Shown here in pieces: positions 51,845 through 59,301 of a DNA stretch of 64,000 nucleotides. The notes beneath the pieces were generated by a model. It saw only the letters and a list, made by a program, of their open reading frames with translations. It made no database searches and had not been told where the DNA came from. The stretch covers positions 187,365 through 251,364 of the forward strand of contig NZ_KQ949082.1 of NCBI RefSeq assembly GCF_001514305.1, written 5' to 3'. Every line of letters begins with the position of its first letter. Within the stretch, counting starts at the first letter, position 1. Origin of the DNA: Streptomyces dysideae. Lineage in GTDB: Bacteria; Actinomycetota; Actinomycetes; Streptomycetales; Streptomycetaceae. The position numbers and the translations under genes are program-made.

Positions 51845-53446
51845 TCACACCGGAGGGTTGCCGTGCTTGCGCTCGGGCAGGGCGACGTGCTTGGCGCGCA
51901 GCATCGCCAGCGAGCGGATCAGCACCGCGCGGGTCTCGCCCGGGTCGATGACGTCGTCGACCAGGCCGCGCTCGGCCGCGTAGTAGGGGTGCATCAGCTC
52001 GGACTTGTACTCCTTGATGAGGCGGGCGCGGGTGGCGTCCGGGTCGTCGGAGGCGGCGATCTCGCGGCGGAAGACGACGTTCGCCGCGCCCTCCGCGCCC
52101 ATCACCGCGATCTCGTTCGTCGGCCAGGCGAAGGACAGGTCGGCGCCGATCGACCGCGAGTCCATGACGATGTAGGCGCCGCCGTACGCCTTGCGGACCA
52201 CCAGGGAGATCCGGGGGACGGTGGCGTTGCAGTAGGCGTAGAGGAGCTTGGCGCCGTGCCGGATGATGCCGTTGTGCTCCTGGTCGACGCCGGGGAGGAA
52301 GCCCGGTACGTCGACCAGGGTGACCAGCGGGATGTTGAAGGCGTCGCAGGTCTGCACGAACCGGGCGGCCTTCTCCGAGCCGTGGATGTCCAGGACGCCG
52401 GCCAGCGCGGTGGGCTGGTTGGCGATCAGGCCCACGACGTGGCCGTCCAGGCGGGCGAGCGCGCACACCACGTTCTGCGCCCACGCCTCGTGCACCTCGA
52501 AGTAGTCGCCGTCGTCGACGATCTCCTCGATCACCGCGCGCATGTCGTACGCGCGTTGCGGGTCCGCCGGTACCAGTGAGGTCAGCGCGTCGGTGCGGCG
52601 GTCGGCGGGGTCGGCGCCGTGGGCGACCGGGGGCAGCTCGCGGTTGTTCTGCGGCAGCAGGGACAGCAGATGGCGTACGTCGGAGAGGCACTCGGCCTCG
52701 TCGTCGTAGGCGAAGCCGGACACGCCCGAGAGGCCGGCGTGCACATCGGCGCCGCCGAGCCCGTCGTGGGTGATCTTCTCGCCGGTCACGGCCTGGACGA
52801 CGTCCGGGCCGGTGATGAACATCTGGGAGGTGCCGCGCACCATGAACACGAAGTCGGTGAGGGCGGGGGAGTAGGCGGCGCCGCCCGCGCACGGGCCGAG
52901 GATCACGCTGATCTGCGGGATCACGCCGGAGGCGCGGGTGTTGCGGCGGAAGATGCCGCCGTAGCCGGCGAGTGCGGTGACGCCCTCCTGGATGCGGGCG
53001 CCGGCGCCGTCGCTGAGGCCGACGATCGGGGCGCCGGCTGCCTCGGCCAGGTCCATCACCTTGTGGATCTTCTGGGCGTGGGCCTCGCCCAGGGCGCCGC
53101 CGAAGACCCGGAAGTCATGGGCGTACGCGAAGACCGTGCGGCCGTGCACCAGGCCCCAGCCGGTCATCACGCCGTCGCCGTGCGGCCTGCGGTCCTCCAG
53201 GCCGAAGCCGGTGGCGCGGTGCCGGCGCAGCGGCTCGATCTCGGTGAACGTGCCCTCGTCGAAGAGCAGTCGGAGGCGCTCGGGCGCGGTGAGCTTGCCC
53301 TTGGCGTGCTGACGTCGGGTGGCCTCGGGGTCGGGGCCTCGGCTCAGCTCCTCCTTGAGCCGTTTCAACTCGTCGGTGGAACGGCCCAGATCGGGGGCGG
53401 GGGCGGGGGTGGGGGCGACGGCGAGCAGTTCGTCGAAGGTCGTCAT
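51845..53446 (-). CDS. Acyl-CoA carboxylase beta subunit (carboxyltransferase)
   Basis: A 533-residue biotin-dependent carboxyltransferase (AccB/PccB type) forming malonyl- or methylmalonyl-CoA. The two crotonase-like halves are present: the acyl-CoA oxyanion region GPCAGGAAYSPALTDFVFM in the N-half and VVRKAYGGAYIVMDSRSIGA in the C-half, with VDVPGFLPGVDQE between. The N-terminus has a Pro/Ala-rich lead (VAPTPAPAPD). The SD before ATG 53446 is weak. No biotin-carboxylase alpha subunit is in the window; a candidate epsilon subunit lies at 62549. It could serve primary metabolism or supply extender units to the nearby lipid genes. Confidence 0.93.
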   Translation of the reverse strand: MTTFDELLAVAPTPAPAPDLGRSTDELKRLKEELSRGPDPEATRRQHAKGKLTAPERLRLLFDEGTFTEIEPLRRHRATGFGLEDRRPHGDGVMTGWGLVHGRTVFAYAHDFRVFGGALGEAHAQKIHKVMDLAEAAGAPIVGLSDGAGARIQEGVTALAGYGGIFRRNTRASGVIPQISVILGPCAGGAAYSPALTDFVFMVRGTSQMFITGPDVVQAVTGEKITHDGLGGADVHAGLSGVSGFAYDDEAECLSDVRHLLSLLPQNNRELPPVAHGADPADRRTDALTSLVPADPQRAYDMRAVIEEIVDDGDYFEVHEAWAQNVVCALARLDGHVVGLIANQPTALAGVLDIHGSEKAARFVQTCDAFNIPLVTLVDVPGFLPGVDQEHNGIIRHGAKLLYAYCNATVPRISLVVRKAYGGAYIVMDSRSIGADLSFAWPTNEIAVMGAEGAANVVFRREIAASDDPDATRARLIKEYKSELMHPYYAAERGLVDDVIDPGETRAVLIRSLAMLRAKHVALPERKHGNPPV

Positions 53447-53502
53447 TGCGGCACCGTAGGGACCCGCGCTCAAAGCCTTCGGTACGTCTGGTGGAGAACG
53501 GC

Positions 53503-53553
53503 TCGATGGGCGCCCGGCGTCGATGGGCGCCCGGCGTCGGTGGGCGCCCTGCG
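53503..53553. repeat. Three 17-nt tandem repeats upstream of the carboxylase gene
   Basis: TCGATGGGCGCCCGGCG twice (53503-53519, 53520-53536), then TCGGTGGGCGCCCTGCG (53537-53553), which has two changes. They lie 57 nt before the ATG at 53446. The GGGCGCCC core is itself palindromic, so each unit could be a protein-binding site. Confidence 0.6.
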
Positions 53554-53629
53554 ACGGTGGCGGCCTCGCTGGGGGCTCCGCTCCGCCCCCAGACCCCCCG
53601 CCTGTGCCCACACGCCACCCGTCTCGGTG

Positions 53630-53674
53630 GGTCAAGAGGTGACGTGAAGTCGGTTGGTCAAGAGGTGACTTGAA
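53630..53674. repeat. Direct repeat with palindromic core between SARP and carboxylase genes
   Basis: GGTCAAGAGGTGAC followed by GTGAAG at 53630 and by TTGAAG at 53656, a 26-nt period. In the second copy TCAAG and CTTGA flank AGGTGA, giving a 5-bp inverted repeat. It is just past the SARP stop and about 185 nt upstream of the carboxylase start. It is a candidate regulator-binding site. Confidence 0.5.
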
Positions 53675-53695
53675 GGGGGGTGGGCTGTGTGGACT

Positions 53696-54490
53696 TCAGT
53701 CCGCCGTGGCCGGGTGCAGGGCGTGGTCCGGGTCGCCGGAGAGGACTGCCTGGTGGAGTTCCCTGAGGGCGTTCGAGGGTTCCAGGCCCAGTTCGCGGAC
53801 CAGGGAGCCGCGCAGGCGCTGGTAGGCCTCCAGGGCTCGCCAGCTGCCGCCGGTGCGGTGCAGGGCGCGCATCAGCTGGGCGCAGAAGCCCTCGTGGAGG
53901 GGGTGGCGGGCGGCCAGGACGCGGAGTTCGGGGACCACCTCGGCGTAGCGGCCGAGGCGCAGGTCCGACTCGATGCGGCGTTCGAGGGCCGTGGTGCGCT
54001 CCTCGTTGAGGCGCAGTACCTCCAGTTCCAGCACCGAGCCGGCCGGTACGTCGACCAGGGCCGGGCCCTGCCACAGGGCGAGGGCGCGGCGCAGCTGGTC
54101 GGAGGCGGCGCGGTAGTCGCCGAGTTCGAAGGCGGTGCCGCCGCTCGTGGCCAGCCTCTCGAACTCGTGGGCGTCGACCCGGCCCGGCTGCACCTGGAGC
54201 AGATAGCCGCCGAACCGGGTGACCAGGATGTCCTTGGCATCGCGCCGCGGGTCCCCGTCCAGCGCGGCGGTGAGCTTGCGGCGCAGCTGCAGGATGTAGG
54301 TCTGCAAGGTGGTGGAGGCGCTGCGCGGAATGCTCTCGCCCCAGATCTCCTCCATGAGCGTGGGCACCGACACCACATGGTCGGCGTGCAGCGCGAGCAG
54401 CGCCAGCAGCTGTCGGGGCTTGGCGGCGCTCGGCACCACTGAGACGCCGCGTTCCTGCGCGGCGAGCGACCCCAGGACCTGGATCTCCAT
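53696..54490 (-). CDS. SARP-family (BTAD) transcriptional regulator
   Basis: A 264-residue Streptomyces antibiotic regulatory protein, the small form without ATPase domain. An OmpR-like winged helix covers about 1-95 (EIQVLGSLAAQERG, KPRQLLALLALHADHVVSVP, STTLQTYILQLRRKL, GGYLLQVQPGRVDAHEFE). A bacterial transcriptional activation domain covers about 100-250 (ALALWQGPALVDVPAGSVLE, RHPLHEGFCAQLMRALHRTG, REL GLEPSNAL). ATG 54490 follows GGGGGAG by 8 nt. SARPs switch on secondary-metabolite genes, and this one is divergent from the RiPP precursor gene, so it probably controls the cluster. Confidence 0.93.
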   Translation of the reverse strand: MEIQVLGSLAAQERGVSVVPSAAKPRQLLALLALHADHVVSVPTLMEEIWGESIPRSASTTLQTYILQLRRKLTAALDGDPRRDAKDILVTRFGGYLLQVQPGRVDAHEFERLATSGGTAFELGDYRAASDQLRRALALWQGPALVDVPAGSVLELEVLRLNEERTTALERRIESDLRLGRYAEVVPELRVLAARHPLHEGFCAQLMRALHRTGGSWRALEAYQRLRGSLVRELGLEPSNALRELHQAVLSGDPDHALHPATAD

Positions 54491-54776
54491 ATGCGTTCTC
54501 CCCCTTGGGCCACGGCCGCCGGTGTCCCCGTGGCGGCCCTTTCGGAGTCCGGTCCATGAGACTCGCACCGCCGGCCGTTCCCGGCCCAGTGAGCGACGCA
54601 CGAGCACAATCATGAAAATGTCATGGCTCTCCGATGAGTGCCGCACTGACGGACGGGCGAGTTCCGGCCGCAGACTCTCGCACCAGACGCCGACGCAACT
54701 CCGGTTCGGCGCCGTTCGGTTCAGTCAGTTCATGCAGTGAACGTGTACATCGGCTGTTCATCGACTGGGGGAAGAC
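54491..54776. promoter_or_regulatory. Divergent promoter region of SARP and RiPP precursor genes
   Basis: 286 nt without a gene. Repeated GTTC motifs occur on the + strand near the precursor gene: GTTCGGC (54704), GTTCGGT (54714), GTTCATG (54728) and GTTCATC (54756). SARPs bind heptameric direct repeats near the -35 region, but the spacings here (10, 14 and 28 nt) do not give the usual 11-nt period. GGGGGAAG just before ATG 54777 is the precursor SD. A promoter is certain in principle; the operator is only a suggestion. Confidence 0.45.
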
Positions 54777-54980
54777 ATGAAGGCTACCGAAGAAGTCCTC
54801 CGATTCGCGGAGCTCGCCGCCCGGACCGGGCTGGAGCCCGGGCTCTCGCTGCGCCTCGACGGCGGTCCGGACCCGGTGCCCGGGGCCATCCGCGTGGAGA
54901 GCCTGAGCACCGCCGACCTGACGGCCGCGGAGTGGTGCGTCTGCACCTCGTCCCTCCTCGGCATGCGGGTGGGTGCGTGA
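54777..54980 (+). CDS. Putative azol(in)e RiPP precursor peptide
   Basis: A 67-residue peptide with an SD (GGGGGAAG) just upstream. Residues 1 to about 50 look like an acidic/helical leader (KATEEVLRFAELAARTG, then SLSTADLTAAE, which recalls the leader ends of thiazolyl-peptide precursors). The C-terminal part is WCVCTSSLLGMRVGA: two Cys, one Thr and two Ser that could be cyclised to azolines. It directly precedes, and its stop overlaps the start of, a fused cyclodehydratase gene, which is the strongest evidence that it is the substrate. The exact leader-core boundary is unknown. Confidence 0.75.
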   Translation: MKATEEVLRFAELAARTGLEPGLSLRLDGGPDPVPGAIRVESLSTADLTAAEWCVCTSSLLGMRVGA

Positions 54981-57226
54981 GAGAGGGGCAGACCCCGGGA
55001 CACGGCCCGTACGTGGCGCTCAAGCGCCATGTGCGGGCCGTGTCGGCCCCGGGAGAGGCCGTGTTCATGTGGTCCGACAAGGACGTGACAGCGGTGCGGG
55101 GCGCCGGCGCCGAGGCCCTGGTGGCGCTGCTCGACGGCAGCCGCACCCTGCCCGAACTGCTCCGGGAGGCCGCGGCGGCCATGCCCGCCGACGAGGCCGG
55201 CCGGGTCGTACGCTGCCTGGCCGAGGCCAACCTGGTGGGCTACCGCCACGGTGCGCCGCGCCCCGGGCCGGTCGGCGCCGACTGCCGCTCGGCGGAGGCC
55301 TACTGGGACCGCGCCGGGCTGGACGGCGGTGTCGCCGAGGACAAGGTGCGCGGCACGGCGGTGGCGCTGATCGGGGTGGGAGACGTGGACGGCGAGGCGG
55401 CCCGGGCCGCCTGCGACGCCTCCGGGATCAGCGCGGTCGGGGCGGACGCCGACGCGGCCTTCGCCCTCGTCCTGTGCGAGGACTACCTGGCACCCGAACT
55501 GGCCTCCGTGGAGGCCCGGTTGCGCGCCGAGGGCCGGCCCTGGCTGCTGGCCAGCCCGTTCGCGCCCGAGCCGTGGACCGGGCCGGTCTTCGAACCCGGC
55601 GCCGACGCCGCGTGCTGGTCCTGCCTGGCGCACCGGCTGCGCGAGCACCGCCGCGGCGAACTGTCCGTGCGGCAGTCCCTCGGCCTGGACGGCTCCGCGG
55701 TCCGCCCCGCGCCCTCGCTGGCCGCCGTGCGGTCCGTGGGGCTGCACGGCGCGGTGCTGGAGACGGCCAAGTGGCTGGCGGGGCTGCGGTGTCCGGAGCA
55801 GCGAGCGGTCTGTGTGCTGGACAGCCTCACCCTGCGCACCACCCACCATCCGGTTCGAAGACGCCCGCAGTGCGCGTCCTGCGGCGACCCCTCGCTCGTC
55901 GCCGAGCGGACCCGGCGGCCGGTGGTGCCGGTCTCCCGGCCCAAGGCCGAGGGCTCCGGCAGCAACGACCGGGCGCTGTCCGCCGAGCAGATGCTCGCCC
56001 GCCACGGCCACCTCGTCGGGCCGGTCGCCGGCATCGTGACGGACGTACGCCCCATGGCCGGGCTGCCCGAGGGGCTGCACGCCTACGACTCCGGGCACAA
56101 CCTCGCGCTGCGCGGGCACTCGCCGGCCGGGGTGCGCCGGGTGCTGCGGGCGCGCAGCTCGGGCAAGGGGGTGACCGCCGCCGAGGCGCGGGCCAGCGCC
56201 CTGTGCGAGGCGGTGGAACGATACTGCGCCGCACGGCAGGGCGACGAGCTGACCGTCACCGACTCGCTCACCGGCCTCGGCGAGGACGCCGTCCACCCGA
56301 ACGCCTGCCAGCTGTTCCACGAGCGGCAGTACGCCGACCGCGACCGGTGGAACGCCTCCCACACGGCGTTCCACCACGTGAGCGCGCCCTTCGACCCGGA
56401 CCGGCCCACCGAGTGGACGCCGGTGTGGTCCCTCACCGGCCACACCCGGCGGCTGCTGCCCACGTCCACGCTGTACTTCGACTGCGCGCCGGGCGGATCC
56501 GCGGACGGGCTGTGGGCCGACTCCAACGGCAACGCCGCCGGCAGCAGTCTGGAGGACGCCGTGGTGCAGGGCTTCCTGGAACTCGTCGAACGGGACGCGG
56601 TCGCCCTGTGGTGGTACAACCGGCTCCGGCAGCCGGGCCTCGACCTGGATGCCTTCGACGAGCCGTGGCTGACCGGCCTGCGGGACGGCCTCGCCCGGAC
56701 GGGCCGCCAGGTGTGGGCACTCGACCTCACCTCCGACCTCGGCATCCCCGTGGTGGTGGCGGCCTCCCGGTGCGCGGACGGCACAGTTCCGCACACCGTC
56801 TACGGCTTCGGCGCCCACTTCGACCCACGGCTGGCGCTGCGCCGGGCACTGACCGAGATGATCCAGATGCTGCCCCCCGCGGCCTCGGGGACAACCCCCT
56901 GCGCCCCCGAGCAGCCCCATCTGCTGCCCGACCCCGGGCAGTCGGCGCGGACCCCGGGATCCTGGCCGTACCGCCGCAACGACGACCTCCTCGCCGACGT
57001 CGAGGACATCCGCTCCCTGGTGGCGGCGCACGGCATGGAACTCCTGGTGCTCGACCAGACGCGACCGGATGTCGGCATTCCGGTGGTGAAAGTGCTGGTG
57101 CCCGGACTGCGGCCCTTCTACGCCCGGTTCGCGCCCGGGCGGCTGTACGAGGTACCGGTGCGTCTCGGCCACCTCGGGCGGCCGACTCCCTACGGCCAAC
57201 TCAACGCCGTTCCGCTTCTGTTGTAG
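54977..57226 (+). CDS. Fused E1-like/YcaO cyclodehydratase (TOMM C-D protein)
   Basis: A 749-residue protein that should bind a precursor leader and cyclise Cys/Ser/Thr to azolines with ATP. Residues 1 to about 350 form the leader-binding and E1/ThiF-like part (GPYVALKRHVRAVSAPGEAV, GTAVALIGVGDVDGEAAR) with a Zn-type tetracysteine: CWSC and, further on, CASC. From about 360 the YcaO domain follows, with SSGKGVTAAEARASALCEAV, the ATP-binding ERYCA, and GNAAGSSLEDAVVQGFLELV. The C-terminus (TPYGQLNAVPLLL) lacks the common Pro-rich PxPxP end. It starts at GTG 54977, overlapping the precursor stop. No dehydrogenase gene is adjacent, so azolines rather than azoles may be made. Confidence 0.88.
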   Translation: MREGQTPGHGPYVALKRHVRAVSAPGEAVFMWSDKDVTAVRGAGAEALVALLDGSRTLPELLREAAAAMPADEAGRVVRCLAEANLVGYRHGAPRPGPVGADCRSAEAYWDRAGLDGGVAEDKVRGTAVALIGVGDVDGEAARAACDASGISAVGADADAAFALVLCEDYLAPELASVEARLRAEGRPWLLASPFAPEPWTGPVFEPGADAACWSCLAHRLREHRRGELSVRQSLGLDGSAVRPAPSLAAVRSVGLHGAVLETAKWLAGLRCPEQRAVCVLDSLTLRTTHHPVRRRPQCASCGDPSLVAERTRRPVVPVSRPKAEGSGSNDRALSAEQMLARHGHLVGPVAGIVTDVRPMAGLPEGLHAYDSGHNLALRGHSPAGVRRVLRARSSGKGVTAAEARASALCEAVERYCAARQGDELTVTDSLTGLGEDAVHPNACQLFHERQYADRDRWNASHTAFHHVSAPFDPDRPTEWTPVWSLTGHTRRLLPTSTLYFDCAPGGSADGLWADSNGNAAGSSLEDAVVQGFLELVERDAVALWWYNRLRQPGLDLDAFDEPWLTGLRDGLARTGRQVWALDLTSDLGIPVVVAASRCADGTVPHTVYGFGAHFDPRLALRRALTEMIQMLPPAASGTTPCAPEQPHLLPDPGQSARTPGSWPYRRNDDLLADVEDIRSLVAAHGMELLVLDQTRPDVGIPVVKVLVPGLRPFYARFAPGRLYEVPVRLGHLGRPTPYGQLNAVPLLL

Positions 57227-57320
57227 ATCCGTGAAGGCGTTGTACAGGTCCCGGACCCGGCATGTGTCGGCTTATAGTTCGGTCACGCATACTCCCGACA
57301 TTCATGCGAGGAGTCGACAC

Positions 57321-58631
57321 ATGGCGGGCCGTTTCCGGGCTTCGGACAACGACCTCATTCGCGACAACGAATTAACGGAGGGAGTGCGTCCGGACGCCGG
57401 GACGTCCAGGGGCGGGCCCAGGGACCTGCTGGCGCCGCGTCTCGCGCGGGGGATCAGCGCCGTGGTCTTCTCGGGCTACGGCATCGTCACCCTGCTCAAC
57501 GTGCAGAACGCGGTGTCGGGGACGGCCGCGCTGGTCGTCTGCACGGGCGCGGTGATCGTGCTCTACGCGGTGCAGGTGCTGCTCACCTCGCCCGGGGCCC
57601 GCAGATGGTCCGCCCGCCGCAAGGGGGTCGTCCTCGGGGTCCAGACCGCGCTCACCTTCGGGCCCATGATCTGGTTGGGCGTCGCCTGGGGGAGCATGGC
57701 GGGACCGCTCGCCGGATCGATTCTGCTGATGCTCCCCGGCCGGATCGCCTGGCCCCTCTACGGCCTCATCCCGCTGACGATGCTCGGCTGGTCGGTCAGC
57801 GACAGCGTACGCGCCCTGGAGACGGGCTACTTCACCGTCTCCACCGCCCTGACCGGACTGGTCATCTACGGTCTCACCCGGCTCACCGACCTGGTCCGCG
57901 AAGTCCACGACACCCGCGCCGAGATGGCCAGAATGGCCGTCACCCAGGAACGGCTGCGCTTCGCCCGGGACCTGCACGACCTGCTCGGCTACAGCCTCTC
58001 CGCGATCACCCTCAAGAGCGAGCTGATCCACCGCCTGGTCCCGGTCAACCCCGAGCGGGCCCGCTCCGAGGTCGCCTCGGTACTCGGCGTCGCACGGCAG
58101 GCGCTCGCCGACGTACGGCTGGTGGCCAGCGGCTACCGGGACATGTCGCTGGAGGCGGAGGCCGCGTCGGTGGCCGAGGTGATGGCGGCGGCCGACGTCG
58201 ACCTGGAGGTGACCATCGAGTGCGGCCGGCTGCACCCGCTGGTGGACACCGTGCTCGCGACCGCCCTGCGTGAGGGCGTCACGAATATCCTCAGGCACAG
58301 CAAGGTGCAGTCGTGCACCATCAAGGTGGAGATCGTGGCGGACACGGTGCGCCTGGACCTCGTCAACGACGGTGTCGCCGCGTCGGACCCCGCCGACTCC
58401 GCGGACCGGGGCAGCGGGCTGGGGAACCTGCGCGCCCGGCTCGCCGCGGTCGGCGGCGGGCTGACCGCGGGCGTCGTGGCGGGCGACCGGTTCCGGCTGA
58501 CCGCGGTGGCCCCGGTCCGACCCTCGAAGGGGGAGGCCGGGGAGGACGCGGAGACGTATCCGCCGCAGGGGTACCGGGCCGCCGACCGTGCGGCCCCCTG
58601 GACCGGGGACGCGGACAGACCCGCCGGCTGA
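57321..58631 (+). CDS. Sensor histidine kinase (NarL/DesK type)
   Basis: A 436-residue membrane kinase. Five hydrophobic segments (for example TAALVVCTGAVIVLYAVQVL, GLVIYGLTRL) are followed by the dimerisation/phosphoacceptor region RFARDLHDLLGYSLSAITLK (His in DLHD, HisKA_3 type) and the ATPase G-box DRGSGLGNLRARLAAVGG. ATG 57321 is chosen for its GAGGAG SD; frames open from GTG 57231 would add a poorly conserved lead. The 95-nt gap after the YcaO gene could carry a promoter. It pairs with the regulator 27 nt downstream. The signal is unknown. Confidence 0.88.
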   Translation: MAGRFRASDNDLIRDNELTEGVRPDAGTSRGGPRDLLAPRLARGISAVVFSGYGIVTLLNVQNAVSGTAALVVCTGAVIVLYAVQVLLTSPGARRWSARRKGVVLGVQTALTFGPMIWLGVAWGSMAGPLAGSILLMLPGRIAWPLYGLIPLTMLGWSVSDSVRALETGYFTVSTALTGLVIYGLTRLTDLVREVHDTRAEMARMAVTQERLRFARDLHDLLGYSLSAITLKSELIHRLVPVNPERARSEVASVLGVARQALADVRLVASGYRDMSLEAEAASVAEVMAAADVDLEVTIECGRLHPLVDTVLATALREGVTNILRHSKVQSCTIKVEIVADTVRLDLVNDGVAASDPADSADRGSGLGNLRARLAAVGGGLTAGVVAGDRFRLTAVAPVRPSKGEAGEDAETYPPQGYRAADRAAPWTGDADRPAG

Positions 58632-58658
58632 GCGGTCACTGATCATTCGGGGGAATCA

Positions 58659-59273
58659 ATGCTGTTGGTCAAGATCCTTCTCGCCGAGGACGTGCACATG
58701 GTCCGCGGCGCACTCGTCGCACTGCTGGAACTGGAGCCCGACCTCCAGGTCGTCGCCTCCGTGGACCGCGGCGACCTCATCGTGCCGTCCGCACTCGAGA
58801 CCCGGCCCGACGTCGCCGTCATCGACATCGACCTGCCCGGCACCGACGGCCTCAGCGCCGCCGCCGACCTGCACGAACGGGTGCCGGAGTGCCGCACCCT
58901 CATCCTCACCAGCCTGGGCCGGCCCGGGACCCTGCGCCGGGCGATGGCCGCACGGGTCTCCGGCTTCCTGCTCAAGGACTCACCGCCGTCCCGGCTGGCC
59001 CAGGCGGTGCGCTCTGTCGCGGCCGGCCAGCGGGTCATCGACCCCGACCTCGCGCTCAGCGCCTGGGAGGCACGGGACAACCCGCTCTCCCCCCGGGAGA
59101 CCCAGGTGCTCCGGCTCGCGGCGCGCGGCGCCGACACGGCGGAGATCGCGGACCATCTCTATCTGACCCAGGGCACGGTACGGAACTACCTCACGGCCAT
59201 TGTGGACAAGCTCAACGCCCGCAACCGGATCGACGCCATCCGCATCGCCGAGGAGGCGGGCTGGATCCCGTAG
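58659..59273 (+). CDS. LuxR/NarL family response regulator
   Basis: A 204-residue regulator. The receiver domain has ILLAEDVHMVRGAL (acidic pocket), the phospho-acceptor Asp in AVIDIDLPGTDGL, the Thr/Ser of LILTSLGRPG and Lys in FLLKDS. The C-terminal HTH has LSPRETQVLRLAARGADTAE and LTQGTVRNYLTAIVDKL. GGGGGAA precedes the ATG. It is the partner of the kinase just upstream. Targets may include the RiPP, FAAL or SARP genes, from position only. Confidence 0.9.
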   Translation: MLLVKILLAEDVHMVRGALVALLELEPDLQVVASVDRGDLIVPSALETRPDVAVIDIDLPGTDGLSAAADLHERVPECRTLILTSLGRPGTLRRAMAARVSGFLLKDSPPSRLAQAVRSVAAGQRVIDPDLALSAWEARDNPLSPRETQVLRLAARGADTAEIADHLYLTQGTVRNYLTAIVDKLNARNRIDAIRIAEEAGWIP

Positions 59274-59301
59274 GGCCTGGTCCGGTCCGTCCATCGCCAC
59301 G

